64,000 nucleotides of DNA from Planomicrobium sp. CPCC 101110 (GCF_007859395.1 NZ_VOHD01000003.1:727028-791027); one strand, 5' to 3'; positions 35,723-44,645 are shown, numbered from the stretch's first letter. Notes: a model not told the origin generated them from the sequence alone. A program made the numbers and translations.

Positions 35723-36160
35723 ATGTTAACAGTAGAACAAATTCAAGCGATATTGCCACACCGTCAGCCGTTTTTAATGGTAGATCGGATTTTGGAAATT
35801 GAAGCGGGTAAAAAAGCGGTCGGTTTGAAAAACGTCTCGGTGAATGAGGAGTTTTTTAACGGCCATTTTCCGGGTTATCCTGTAATGCCAGGCGTGCTGA
35901 TCGTGGAAGCGTTGGCTCAAGTGGGAGCAGCTGCAGTTTTGCAGATGGAAGTGAACAAAGGGCGTCTTGCTTTCTTCACAGGCATCGATAATTGCCGGTT
36001 CAAGCGCCAAGTTGTTCCAGGAGATCAATTGCGCTTGGAAGTGGAATTGACAAAGTTGCGGGGATCGATGGGCAAAGGCCACGCTATTGCGACGGTAGAC
36101 GGCGAAATCGCCTGCGAGTGTGATATCCTGTTCGCCTTGGGGCCGGTAGTGGAAAGATAA
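35723..36160 (+). CDS. fabZ: 3-hydroxyacyl-ACP dehydratase
   Basis: 145 residues, hot-dog fold. ATG at 35723 with GAAGGAG 8 bases upstream. Catalytic His in [20 protein letters not shown] and the downstream Glu of the same helix are intact. Dehydrates 3-hydroxyacyl-ACP in fatty-acid elongation. Confidence 0.97.
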   Translation: MLTVEQIQAILPHRQPFLMVDRILEIEAGKKAVGLKNVSVNEEFFNGHFPGYPVMPGVLIVEALAQVGAAAVLQMEVNKGRLAFFTGIDNCRFKRQVVPGDQLRLEVELTKLRGSMGKGHAIATVDGEIACECDILFALGPVVER

Positions 36161-36183
36161 GGACAAGCGGCGATATAAAATGC

Positions 36184-36233
36184 AAAAACCAGCGTGCACA
36201 CCGTTTTATAACGGCAGCCACGCTGGTTTTTTA
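36184..36233. terminator. Bidirectional terminator between fabZ and ywpF
   Basis: 13-bp AAAAACCAGCGTG / CACGCTGGTTTTT stem with a large AT-rich loop, between convergent genes; A run on one side and T run on the other. Confidence 0.85.
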
Positions 36234-36674
36234 TTGGCGGGAATTTGCTTCATCGCTTCTCAGTACTGGGCGTGAACGCATATCGTGTTCAAATCGCTGA
36301 AGCAGCTCTTCACCTTCCAAGCCATCTTCAAGCAGTTCCGACAATAGCGTCTCGGCGTATTTGCGGCGGGCAAGCTTCAAAGAGCCCTTCATCAGTACAG
36401 AAATATGTTCGCCGATAACTTTGACGCTGTAAATGCTCACCTGGAATGGGGCCGGCTCGTTGCCTGGATAGGAAATAACCACTTTAACATCAAAAATTCT
36501 ACCGGATTCCTTCATCTTTTCAAACGTTTCCCGGTAGTCTAAATCCACGAGCATTTCCAGGAGCCATGAGCGGTCATTGTTTTCTTGATTGATGATAATT
36601 CCGTCATGAAGAGGAAAATCAACGATATTCTCATCTTCGACAACTTCCAATGACAGCAATTTAAATGTCTTCAT
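36231..36674 (-). CDS. ywpF: YwpF-family protein
   Basis: 147 residues, start MKTFKLLSLEVVEDENIVDF on the minus strand with GGAGGG upstream. Mixed alpha/beta, no catalytic motif visible, acidic C-terminal helices. Its location next to ssb matches ywpF of B. subtilis. Function unknown. Confidence 0.82.
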   Translation of the reverse strand: MKTFKLLSLEVVEDENIVDFPLHDGIIINQENNDRSWLLEMLVDLDYRETFEKMKESGRIFDVKVVISYPGNEPAPFQVSIYSVKVIGEHISVLMKGSLKLARRKYAETLLSELLEDGLEGEELLQRFEHDMRSRPVLRSDEANSRQ

Positions 36675-36960
36675 GTATATCCCTCCAAACGTTGCTTTTT
36701 TCTAGTATAGCATAGCCGAAAATTTTGGGGCCGCGAGTTTCGCAGCGCAAATAAACTGGAAAGGCTGCAAAATATCATTTTTAAATTTAACGTGGTTGTT
36801 CTCTTTTTCCTTGGCATATCAATAGACAGGCACAATATTTTCTTTAAGGGTTCTTTAAATTCGAATTATCGAAAGCGAAATTGCCCCATAAATGATTTTT
36901 CCGCTTTTGCGCAACATTCGATCTTCTTAGTATGATGTAAAAAAGAAAGGAGGTGAGTTG

Positions 36961-37374
36961 ATGAACCAAGTCGGAATTGTGGGCCGCTTGACGAAAGATC
37001 CGGTAACTCGGGTGATGAATGAAGGACGCGTACATACTTCTTTCATAGTTGCGATTTCCCGGAATTATAAAAACCAGAAAGGGGATGTAGAGACGGATTT
37101 TGTTCTTTGTTCAACCTGGGGCAGACCGGCGCACAACGTTTCGAAGTACTGCCGCAAAGGATCGCTTGTAGCGGTGACGGGCCGTCTGCAATCGAGGCAT
37201 TATGACAAAGATGATGGAACGCGGATCTATGTCACTGAAGTGCAGGGCGACCAAATCCGTTTCTTGGACAAAAAGAAAGCAGCAGAAGAAGAAACCGCCC
37301 GCAAGCAGCAGGAGCCACAGTCTGAAGAAGACTTTGACTTCCAGCCGCCAGGGACGGAACAAGTGAATGTATAA
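36961..37374 (+). CDS. ssb: Single-stranded DNA-binding protein (SsbB-like)
   Basis: 137 residues. ATG at 36961 after GGAGGTGA. OB-fold (start MNQVGIVGRLTKDP; TDFVLCSTWGRPAHN; VAVTGRLQSRHY) and a low-complexity acidic tail with EEDFDFQPPG, though the very end is not the usual DDDLPF-type tip. This locus corresponds to the competence SSB of B. subtilis, which is shorter (no tail); a tailed version here could interact with repair partners. A promoter-like TTGCGC-18-TATGAT lies at 36907-36936. Confidence 0.9.
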   Translation: MNQVGIVGRLTKDPVTRVMNEGRVHTSFIVAISRNYKNQKGDVETDFVLCSTWGRPAHNVSKYCRKGSLVAVTGRLQSRHYDKDDGTRIYVTEVQGDQIRFLDKKKAAEEETARKQQEPQSEEDFDFQPPGTEQVNV

Positions 37375-37398
37375 ACCAAAAAAGGGGGCCGCTTAGCC

Positions 37399-37545
37399 AT
37401 GCCGAAAGACGTGCAATTGCAATTGGAAGTTCATATGGAGCAGTTGATCCGTTTAACTGCATTGCTTCACAGACGATTGGCAGAGGCGGAACGGGAGCTA
37501 AGTGAGTTGAAAGCTGTATTCCGTTCCGCTGCCGAAAAGAATTGA
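37399..37545 (+). CDS. Small helical protein, 48 residues
   Basis: Start MPKDVQLQLEVHMEQLIRLT, ends AAEKN. Leu/Glu/Arg heptad-like spacing predicts a single helix or coiled coil. AAAGGGGG lies 8 bases before the ATG, and the gene begins 24 bases after ssb, so it is probably co-transcribed with it. Not recognised; no homologue named. Confidence 0.6.
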   Translation: MPKDVQLQLEVHMEQLIRLTALLHRRLAEAERELSELKAVFRSAAEKN

Positions 37546-37568
37546 CCGGTTTCATGTCTGAATGAGGG

Positions 37569-37598
37569 AAGTCGGCCAGGTGGGGGCCTGGCCGACTT
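37569..37598. terminator. Bidirectional hairpin between convergent transcripts
   Basis: Perfect 12-bp AAGTCGGCCAGG / CCTGGCCGACTT stem, between the ssb operon and the minus-strand helicase gene. T tracts are short, so termination may rest on stem strength. Confidence 0.7.
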
Positions 37599-37599
37599 A

Positions 37600-40323
37600 T
37601 TATAGCGTATATGTGAAAAGGTCCTTCAATTCATCATCGGACAATTCCGTCATCCACTGGCTGGATTGGATAAACTGATCCGACATCGTCTGCTTCTGAG
37701 TCAGCAAAGCATCAATTTTCTCTTCGATCGTCCCGATAGTGACAAATTTATGCACATGGACAAATTGTGTTTGGCCGATGCGGTACGCACGGTCGGTCGC
37801 CTGGTTTTCGACAGCAGGGTTCCACCATCTGTCAGCATGGAGCACGTGCGTGGCAGCCGTCAAGTTAAGGCCTGTTCCGCCCGCTTTCAGCGACAAGATG
37901 AAAATCGGGAAATCGCCAGCCTGGAATTTTGCAACCAGGGAATCCCGTTGCTGTTTTGGCATACTTCCTGTCAAGAAAGGCACTTCATGGCCATACAGTT
38001 CATTGATCGCTTGCTGCAATAAATGCCCCATCCCAATGTATTGGGTGAATATCAAACATTGTTCCCCGCGTTCTGCTATTTCCCCGGCGAGAGTCACTAT
38101 GCGCTCCAGCTTTTGAGATCTAGGCAGTATTTCTTCAGCAGAAGAATAAGGTTCTTTCAAATAAAGTGCCGGGTGATTACATAATTGTTTCAACTTGCTG
38201 AGCATTTTCAAGACAAGGCCTTTTTTCTCAAATCCTGTGAGCGTCTCCATTTTCTGCACCGTATCCTGGACAAGGCTTTCATATAAAGCGGCCTGCTCCG
38301 GAGTCAATGGGCAGTATTCCAACTGCTCTTGTTTTTCAGGCAAGTTCAGCTGCAAGTCCGGATCCTTCTTCGTGCGGCGAAGAAGGAAAGGCTGGATGCG
38401 CTGGCGCAGCTTTTCCTTCACTTCTTCCGAATCGTCGCGTTCTATAGGAATCATGAAGTTTTCTTGGAACTGCTTGATTCGATATAAATAGCCTTTATTG
38501 ATAAAGTCAAAAATGGACCAAAGTTCGGACAAGCGGTTCTCAATCGGCGTACCCGTCAGCGCGATATGGTGGTCGCCTTTGAATTTCCGGATGGTGCGTG
38601 ATTGCTTCGTATACATGTTTTTGATGTTTTGCGCTTCATCAAGCGTAATGCTTGCCCAGTAATGGTCCTGGATTTCCTCAGCATCCGAAGAGGCTATGCC
38701 GTATGTCGACAATACCACATCCGGGTTTTCAGTCTGCAGGAAATTGATAAAGTCGCCGCCTTTTGGGCGTGTGCTGCCGTAATGAGTGACAACTTTCAAA
38801 TCGGGGGCAAAGCGGCTCAACTCTTTTTGCCAGTTTCCAAGGACGGAAGTCGGACATACGATCAAAGATGGCTTGCCTGGATTTTGTCCGTGGACGTGAA
38901 GCAAATAAGCAATCAGCTGCACCGTTTTTCCAAGGCCCATATCATCTGCAAGGCAGAGGCCGAACCCTTCTTCACGCATGAACACCAAATAATCAAAACC
39001 GATTTTTTGGTAAGGGCGCAATTCGGTCTGCAAGGCTTCAGGAATCGGCGTTTCAGGCAAATCACGCTTGTCCAGTAACTTATCAAGCAAAGTTTTTAAC
39101 GAACGGTTCAACTGGAATTCAATAAGCGGATCTTCGTTGTCGCCTGCATCTTCCAGCATGATTTCAGGAACGTTGTGGAACAGCATATCTTTGATTGTCC
39201 AATCTGCGTCTTCCGCTTCTTCTATAAGCTTACGGAGGTGCAACAGCAGATTGGAATCAATCCGCACCCATTCATTGCCGACACGGATGAATTCCTTGTT
39301 TTCTGAAACCAGCTGCTGGAAATCCTGCATGCTGAGTTCATGGCCGTTCAATGAAAATTGCCAATCAAAACGAATGATCTGGTCAAGGCCAACCACCGAT
39401 GCTTTTTTGCTCGGGGAATGGACATTCGCTTTAACGCGCACTTTCGCTTCTTGGACAGCTTTCAGCCAGGATGGTATTGAAACTTCTATGCCGAAAGCCT
39501 GCAAAATCTCTGCATCGCTGCGCAAAAACTCAAGAACCTCGGCATCGGTCCATTCCGTATAAAATAACCGTTCTTCATCAAAACGGTCGACAGAAGGGCA
39601 AAGGCTAAGGATCAAAGCCTGCTTCTCGGCGATTTCTTTGGTATGGGCGCGCCATTTTTCCGGCAGCACTTTATCGATCGGTTCATCGGCGCGGCGTTTT
39701 GGCGGTGTCCAGTACACAGAACCGCGTTTTGACCGAAGAGCAATTTTCAATGACCATAAATCTGTGCTGTCCGGTTCGCTTAACTGGACAGCAATGGCGT
39801 AATCTTCGGCAGCCGGCAACCCATCCCAGCCGACATTCTGCACAAAATGCTGAAGATACGGCAATTGGGCCGGGGCCAAGTTTTTCTGGCGAAGCTGATG
39901 GCGGATAGTGTCGCTGAGAAAACTTCGGATATCTTCATCTCCGTAATCGCTGGCGATTGTGATGTCGTCTCCGGCAACCGAGACGTGGTCCCAAAGCGAA
40001 GGGTCATTCAAGGAATCCGATACTTTTCCGGCTAGGCTGAGCCATGCTTCATCTTCTGGCCGCTGCCCTGAAAAAGCCACATAATGGTGCGGCTCCCGTT
40101 GGAACAGACGGACGAAATCCGCTGGCGTTAGTACTAGATCAAGCCCATCGGTGACAGAGGTCAAACCGAAAAAGCTATCCTTATCCAGAAAATACAAATA
40201 CGGGATCCAAACTTCCGGAGGGATCCGGTTTCCGGCTTCGTTGATTGCTTGGATGCGAAACTCTTCGGCACGTCTGATTTTCAAATAATAAGTGCGGCTT
40301 CCTTCTGTTTGGAATTGATTCAT
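37600..40323 (-). CDS. ywqA: SNF2/RapA-type helicase (YwqA)
   Basis: 907 residues. Long N-terminal region (1-430) with a bacterial SNF2-associated domain, then the DEAD/SNF2 motor: ADDMGLGKTVQLIAYLL, DEAQNIKN (DEAQ box), ALTGTPIENRLSELWSIFDF, and the C-terminal lobe LSLKAGGTGLNLTAA and DRAYRIGQT. Probably an ATP-dependent DNA or nucleoprotein translocase. Its ATG overlaps the stop of the SWIM-protein gene (ATGA), so the two work as a pair. Confidence 0.93.
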   Translation of the reverse strand: MNQFQTEGSRTYYLKIRRAEEFRIQAINEAGNRIPPEVWIPYLYFLDKDSFFGLTSVTDGLDLVLTPADFVRLFQREPHHYVAFSGQRPEDEAWLSLAGKVSDSLNDPSLWDHVSVAGDDITIASDYGDEDIRSFLSDTIRHQLRQKNLAPAQLPYLQHFVQNVGWDGLPAAEDYAIAVQLSEPDSTDLWSLKIALRSKRGSVYWTPPKRRADEPIDKVLPEKWRAHTKEIAEKQALILSLCPSVDRFDEERLFYTEWTDAEVLEFLRSDAEILQAFGIEVSIPSWLKAVQEAKVRVKANVHSPSKKASVVGLDQIIRFDWQFSLNGHELSMQDFQQLVSENKEFIRVGNEWVRIDSNLLLHLRKLIEEAEDADWTIKDMLFHNVPEIMLEDAGDNEDPLIEFQLNRSLKTLLDKLLDKRDLPETPIPEALQTELRPYQKIGFDYLVFMREEGFGLCLADDMGLGKTVQLIAYLLHVHGQNPGKPSLIVCPTSVLGNWQKELSRFAPDLKVVTHYGSTRPKGGDFINFLQTENPDVVLSTYGIASSDAEEIQDHYWASITLDEAQNIKNMYTKQSRTIRKFKGDHHIALTGTPIENRLSELWSIFDFINKGYLYRIKQFQENFMIPIERDDSEEVKEKLRQRIQPFLLRRTKKDPDLQLNLPEKQEQLEYCPLTPEQAALYESLVQDTVQKMETLTGFEKKGLVLKMLSKLKQLCNHPALYLKEPYSSAEEILPRSQKLERIVTLAGEIAERGEQCLIFTQYIGMGHLLQQAINELYGHEVPFLTGSMPKQQRDSLVAKFQAGDFPIFILSLKAGGTGLNLTAATHVLHADRWWNPAVENQATDRAYRIGQTQFVHVHKFVTIGTIEEKIDALLTQKQTMSDQFIQSSQWMTELSDDELKDLFTYTL

Positions 40324-41852
40324 AAAAGGTTTCCTTTCTCGATTTCTTCCTGAAGCGCACGAAGGCGTTTGTTTTGAGTTTGAATTTCATTCATATAGGA
40401 ATTCCAGAAATCCATTTGGCCGCTTTTTTTACAAGCGGCTTTCATCTTTTTCCAGATTCGCACTGCCTGTTTATAACTGGAACGGTTGCGTTCTTCAAGA
40501 TGGGCCAGCGCATAGCGGTGGTAAAGCGGCAGTACATAATCAGGTGCGGCGTTTTGCACTTCCTTCAACCCGCACTCTTCAACGAAATAGAGCGGGGAAT
40601 TATGAAGGTGATGAAGCTCCGCCCACTGTTTATACAATTGTTTTTCAATCAAATAAATAGAATAAGCAGGCAAGCCGTAATGGCCGAACTGTTTGAACAG
40701 ATCTTCCCAATCCTCTTCGCTCAACTGAATGAGCGAAAAAAGCCGGCTTAGTGTCCGCACATATTGCTGGCGGTACTGCGAGTATAGCCCTTCAAACAAA
40801 AATGTTTTTACGTGCGGCTTGACCGCCATCAGAATGGCAGTCAGCGCCTGCTCATGCTCTTCGCTTTCGGCGAGAACTGCAAGTCCGATCCAGTCATGTG
40901 CTTCATGAGGCGATATTTTCAATTCCGCCATTGTATCTTTCAATAAAATTGCAAAAAACGCACTGATCCGTTGATCCGTTTTTGAGAAAGCCGAGGCTTC
41001 TTCAATCCGCATTTTGGCATTAGTGAATAAACTTGTCCAAAAAAGCTGATATACTGCAAATCGCTGGGAAAATGATCCATCTTTCACCTTGGCGAATGCG
41101 CGGACCATCGATCTTAGATGATCAAAAAAAGCATCTGATTCAAATGTACGGTGCTGGGTCCGTAATTGCTCAAGCAAATCATGCAATTCATGCAATTCGT
41201 CTTCGAACCATGTTTTAAAAAATGAGTGGTGTACTTCTTTCGTGCCGCTGATATAAGAATCCCAAACTTCCGTCAAGGAAATAAAATGGGCATATGTCCG
41301 ATAAAGCACTTTCCATTCCCGTTCAAGTGGAACGAACGACAATGCGTTTTTCAAGCGCCCTTCATACATTTGCTCGAAATAGAAATAGTTGCGTGTCGTA
41401 TAATCCGGAATGGAATCCCGCCAAGCGTTCCGGATAATAGCAGTCCATTGGGCGGGAGAGCGCTTGTTTGAGAGCATTGCCAATTGGTCATTCGGCCGGG
41501 AGCGCCAGTCCGCTACCCATTGGGTAAGAGAACCGATTTTTTGGTAAAGCGCAAAAATAACCGCTAATCTGTGCCGGCACATTTCTTCTTGCGGACATGC
41601 GCAAATCGCGGTGAGCTTATCGAAATTGAGAAAAACTTTGACTGTATGGGCGTCTTTGACGATAGCTTCCAAAAGCAGCTTTTCTTCATTGAATGACTGG
41701 ATCTGTACGCCATCATGGCGCACTAAAAAGACTGCTTTTCGAACCATTTCTTCATCCAGCTCACGCGTCGGATAAAGCGACTTATCGATAGCAGCCATAT
41801 AGTTGTGAATAGTATCATCGAATCGTTGTGCCAAGGATTGAACCGTAGCCAT
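40320..41852 (-). CDS. ywqB: SWIM zinc-finger protein (YwqB)
   Basis: 510 residues from the ATG at 41852 (GGGG eight bases upstream); two other in-frame starts lie further up. The SWIM motif CACPQEEMCRHR (CxC...CxH, about 85-95) is the only recognised domain; the rest is helical. SWIM fingers bind DNA or proteins and are often encoded with SNF2 helicases. The 4-base overlap with ywqA implies coupled translation and joint function. Confidence 0.88.
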   Translation of the reverse strand: MATVQSLAQRFDDTIHNYMAAIDKSLYPTRELDEEMVRKAVFLVRHDGVQIQSFNEEKLLLEAIVKDAHTVKVFLNFDKLTAICACPQEEMCRHRLAVIFALYQKIGSLTQWVADWRSRPNDQLAMLSNKRSPAQWTAIIRNAWRDSIPDYTTRNYFYFEQMYEGRLKNALSFVPLEREWKVLYRTYAHFISLTEVWDSYISGTKEVHHSFFKTWFEDELHELHDLLEQLRTQHRTFESDAFFDHLRSMVRAFAKVKDGSFSQRFAVYQLFWTSLFTNAKMRIEEASAFSKTDQRISAFFAILLKDTMAELKISPHEAHDWIGLAVLAESEEHEQALTAILMAVKPHVKTFLFEGLYSQYRQQYVRTLSRLFSLIQLSEEDWEDLFKQFGHYGLPAYSIYLIEKQLYKQWAELHHLHNSPLYFVEECGLKEVQNAAPDYVLPLYHRYALAHLEERNRSSYKQAVRIWKKMKAACKKSGQMDFWNSYMNEIQTQNKRLRALQEEIEKGNLL

Positions 41853-41925
41853 ATGCATCGCCCCAAAATAAAACTTTCCTTCTATTATACGGCTTTGAGG
41901 TGGCTCCGTAAACGTTGAAGAAAAG

Positions 41926-42221
41926 TTAATCATCGTCTTTCTTTTGATTTTCGGTTATCAGCTGCTCCGGTTCACGTGCAGCATTAAGAAGGATGGCACT
42001 TGAAGAAGTGCGCCTGCAAGCGGGAATCAGTAAATCCAAGCTCCAATCTTTTCCCCGGACTGGCCGCCCTGCAAATTGCAGGCTTCTTGGATTTCAGGCA
42101 ACCGGTCGGCGATAGTATGGCGTTTGCCGCTTTCAGTCCATGATGCAGAGAGAAAATGGAAGTTTGCATGGGAGCGATAAGCCTTTAAAGCATCAAGTGG
42201 AACTCTTCCTGCAGCATAGAG
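41926..42221 (-). pseudogene. Probable decayed gene upstream of ywqB
   Basis: Two consecutive minus-strand frames read like natural protein: first LYAAGRVPLDALKAYRSHAN and on to DRLPEIQEACNL (42221 to about 42073), then, one frame over, FAGRPVRGKDWSLDLLIPAC to LLNAAREPEQLITENQKKDD ending at a TAA (41926-41928). A single indel near 42075 would join them. No start codon is seen upstream (a TAG precedes at 42222). Not recognised. It lies 74 bases before ywqB on the same strand. It may equally be chance; shadow frames were not ruled out. Confidence 0.3.
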
Positions 42222-42340
42222 CTATTTATCAGGATTTTTTAGATGGAAATAAATCATTTAGTGGTTGAATTGTTTTATTATTTGTAATATAAATGGATAT
42301 AATGAAGTTAAAAATACCTATATCATGACGGAACAGGAGA

Positions 42341-42718
42341 ATGTCTTTGAGAAGTTCATATGTTTTGGAAATTCCCGATTTGGATTATGTATTGGATTAT
42401 GAAGATGTGCGGCGCTGGGAAGTTTTTTTGCTTCAAGCATCAAAGCGGTATGAGAAAATTGCCTGGCAAGCTTCTTCTTCGGAGAAGAGCGGAACATTGC
42501 AGCAATTGCTTGTTTTTTATGGCCGGTTGAAAGCGGCTGAGATAGATTTCCAAAACAAGCGGATTGTCTTTTTCCAAGGGGTAGTCGACCAGGGCGAGTT
42601 TGGGGAATTCCTATTGGAAATGCTGGATAATATGTTTATCCGTATCCGTAAAGACCAAATGCATTTTGTGGTTTCCCCTAAATATTTAGGCTGTCAAAAG
42701 AGAAGCATAATGAGATAA
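42341..42718 (+). CDS. Hypothetical alpha/beta protein, 125 residues
   Basis: ATG at 42341 touches GGAGA; a TTG at 42347 has the better 7-base spacing, so the true start may be two codons later. Sequence has YVLEIPDLDYVLDYEDVRRW, a charged middle and FQNKRIVFFQGVVDQGEFGE followed by an MLDNMFIRIRK helix. Soluble, no signal. The final codons form one arm of a terminator (42703-42734). Not recognised. It precedes an IDEAL-domain gene. Confidence 0.65.
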   Translation: MSLRSSYVLEIPDLDYVLDYEDVRRWEVFLLQASKRYEKIAWQASSSEKSGTLQQLLVFYGRLKAAEIDFQNKRIVFFQGVVDQGEFGEFLLEMLDNMFIRIRKDQMHFVVSPKYLGCQKRSIMR

Positions 42719-42734
42719 TCATTGTGCTTTTTTT
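42703..42734 (+). terminator. Terminator overlapping the 3' end of the hypothetical gene
   Basis: AAGCATAATGA / TCATTGTGCTT stem with T run; its left arm includes the stop codon region. Confidence 0.8.
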
Positions 42735-42755
42735 ATGTTAAAACTAAGGGAAATG

Positions 42756-42764
42756 TGGTATAGT
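42756..42764 (+). promoter_or_regulatory. Extended -10 promoter before the IDEAL gene
   Basis: TGGTATAGT at 42756-42764 fits TGn plus a -10 box (TATAGT). No clear -35. About 45 bases before the coding start. Confidence 0.5.
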
Positions 42765-42809
42765 TATCATAGTAAGAATATTCAAATAACTGGGAAAGGG
42801 GGAAAAGAC

Positions 42810-43265
42810 ATGCTGCAGATAAAGTTGCTGAAACCGTTCTACACAAAAAGAGAAGGCCATCTGGTGAAATTCGTTTTTGCCTATCAATACTTCTCGATAT
42901 TGAAAGATGATGAGCTGTTTCATTTTATCCCAGTTGAAGGAAAAGAGATTGTTGTGAACTTGAACACATTCCAAGTGGAAAACCTGTCGGAAGTGTTTGT
43001 GTTCCAAAAAGGCAATCGCTTTATCCGTTTGCCGCTTTATCAATTGTTGTTGGTATCCGATATCCACACGCATCTTCAAGCAATCTTGCAGGAAGAAAAG
43101 TCGGGCGTAACGGAAGTGAACGACCAAATAAAAACAGAAGCAATGGATGCCATCGAGTTTTTGGAGCATGAGAATTTTGAGAGAATGATTGACTATGCTT
43201 TGTCGATCCGGGATGAAGCAATGTTTCATGACTTGTTGGAACGCCAAAACACTGGAGGTTTGTAA
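42810..43265 (+). CDS. IDEAL-domain protein
   Basis: 151 residues. ATG at 42810 after AAAGGGGGAAAA. N-terminal beta-rich domain (about 1-85; KLLKPFYTKREGHLVKFVFA), linker, and a C-terminal IDEAL helix pair (MIDYALSIRDEAMFHDLLER, about 125-147). IDEAL motifs occur in small Firmicute proteins thought to mediate protein contacts, with ComK-related and YpiB-type examples. Specific role unknown. Confidence 0.75.
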   Translation: MLQIKLLKPFYTKREGHLVKFVFAYQYFSILKDDELFHFIPVEGKEIVVNLNTFQVENLSEVFVFQKGNRFIRLPLYQLLLVSDIHTHLQAILQEEKSGVTEVNDQIKTEAMDAIEFLEHENFERMIDYALSIRDEAMFHDLLERQNTGGL

Positions 43266-43285
43266 AGTGAATGGAGCCTATGGAT

Positions 43286-43325
43286 AAACGTCTGCCCGAT
43301 TACAAAGGGAGCAGGCGTTTTTATA
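43286..43325 (+). terminator. Terminator after the IDEAL gene
   Basis: AAACGTCTGC / GCAGGCGTTT stem (one G-T pair) followed by TT. Confidence 0.75.
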
Positions 43326-43340
43326 TGCTCAAAAACAGTC

Positions 43341-43376
43341 AAAAGCCCTTTTCCATGATTTTGGAAAAGGGCTTTT
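43341..43376 (-). terminator. Terminator of the small minus-strand gene
   Basis: Perfect AAAAGCCCTTTTCC / GGAAAAGGGCTTTT stem, just downstream of the 34-residue peptide gene as read on the minus strand. It could also act on the plus strand. Confidence 0.7.
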
Positions 43377-43404
43377 ATGAAGTTGAGTTAAACATAAGTC
43401 ACCT

Positions 43405-43509
43405 CTACATTAGTATGAAAAAATTAAGGACCAGCATCAAAGCTGTTGAACCGGCCACTCCCAAAACAAGATCTTCCCATTCCATTTCAAGCACTTTATC
43501 AAAATTCAT
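43405..43509 (-). CDS. Small hydrophobic peptide, 34 residues
   Basis: MNFDKVLEMEWEDL then VLGVAGSTALMLVLNFFILM: an acidic amphipathic head and one transmembrane helix running to the C-terminus with no basic tail. AAGGGA lies 9 bases before the ATG on the minus strand, and a strong hairpin follows the stop. Too short to recognise. It may be a membrane regulator or toxin-like peptide, though known type I toxins of Bacillus carry a Lys tail that is missing here. Confidence 0.45.
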   Translation of the reverse strand: MNFDKVLEMEWEDLVLGVAGSTALMLVLNFFILM

Positions 43510-43719
43510 CGTCATCCATCCCTTCATGATGTGTATTCCCGACATAGAAGATCTTATAGGGCAAGCTACAATCAGGCCGCTTTTTGTAACTTGTTTTTTA
43601 TTATAAAAGAAAGTGAGAAAATAACATGAATCAAAATGACTAATAATTCTAAATATAATAAAATTAATAGCCAATTTTAGGGTATGTGAAATTTTAAACT
43701 GCAAGAAAATAGAATTATA

Positions 43720-43748
43720 TTGAAATATTCTTACAATATTGTTACATT
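43720..43748 (+). promoter_or_regulatory. dpp operon promoter
   Basis: TTGAAA at 43720-43725, 17-base spacer, TACATT at 43743-43748, in an AT-rich region. A near-palindrome TTACAATATTGTTA overlaps the spacer and -10 (43731-43744) and could be a second operator. The rest of 43510-43719 is AT-rich with no gene. Confidence 0.65.
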
Positions 43749-43766
43749 ATCAATAAGCTCTTTACA

Positions 43767-43781
43767 AATTTTTGGGAAATT
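43767..43781 (+). promoter_or_regulatory. CodY-like box in the dpp leader
   Basis: AATTTTTGGGAAATT matches the CodY consensus AATTTTCWGAAAATT with three differences. It lies about 12-27 bases after the predicted start, where CodY could block elongation. CodY repression of dpp in rich medium is established for B. subtilis. Confidence 0.65.
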
Positions 43782-43805
43782 ATATTGGTTTAAGGGGAAA
43801 AGCAA

Positions 43806-44630
43806 ATGAAATTTTATTTATCGATGGATATGGAAGGGGTAACGGCATTACCGGATTATACATATGTGGAATCGAAAGAAGCGAATTACGAGCGGGGCAG
43901 GCGGTTAATGACTGGAGACGCCAATGCTATTATTTCAGGCGCATTCGATGAAGGAGCAGAGGAGTTTCTTGTAAACGACAGCCATTCGAAGATGAACAAC
44001 TTGATAGCGGAAGAGTTGCATGAAGAAGCGCTCCTTATAACCGGCGGCGTTAAAAATTATTCGATGGTGGAAGGCTTGGACGGGACATATGATGGTGCTT
44101 TCTTTGGCGGCTATCATGCTCGTGCCGGACAAAAAGGGGTCATGGCGCATTCGATGATTTTTGCAGTGCGGACGATGTGGATCAACGGGATGGAAATCGG
44201 CGAACTGGGATTCAACGCTTATGTAGCAGGGTTCCATGGTGTGCCGGTTTTATTGGTGGCAGGAGACGATGCCGCCTGCAAGGAAGCGGAAGCGCTCATA
44301 CCTGATATTGTAACGGCAGCTGTCAAGGAATCCTTGACGCGCTCCGCCGTTAAAACCCTGCATCCGAAAAAAGCCCAAGCGCTGCTTCGGGAAAAAACCC
44401 AGGAGGCAATCGGCAATCGTGAGCGCGTCAAGCCGCTGGTGCCTCCAGATGCCCCGCTGCTCCGAATCGAATTTACAAACTACGGAGAAGCGGAACTTGC
44501 TGCGATGATGCCGGGATGCGAAATCGAAACTGGAACGACCGTTGTCCGCTATCAGGCAAAAGACATATTGGAGGCTTACCGGGCAATGCTGGTCATGACG
44601 GAACTTGCGATGCAAGCGAAGTTTTGCTGA
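43806..44630 (+). CDS. dppA: D-aminopeptidase DppA
   Basis: 274 residues, M55 family, zinc-dependent. Start MKFYLSMDMEGVTALPDYTY contains the SxDxEG metal motif; VNDSHSKMNNL, FFGGYHARAG and VMAHS carry other ligands. Decameric cytoplasmic enzyme that removes D-residues from D-Ala-containing peptides. First gene of a nine-gene dpp-ykf operon; AAGGGGAAAAG before the ATG. Confidence 0.96.
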   Translation: MKFYLSMDMEGVTALPDYTYVESKEANYERGRRLMTGDANAIISGAFDEGAEEFLVNDSHSKMNNLIAEELHEEALLITGGVKNYSMVEGLDGTYDGAFFGGYHARAGQKGVMAHSMIFAVRTMWINGMEIGELGFNAYVAGFHGVPVLLVAGDDAACKEAEALIPDIVTAAVKESLTRSAVKTLHPKKAQALLREKTQEAIGNRERVKPLVPPDAPLLRIEFTNYGEAELAAMMPGCEIETGTTVVRYQAKDILEAYRAMLVMTELAMQAKFC

Positions 44631-44645
44631 AAGGGGAATGAGAAG

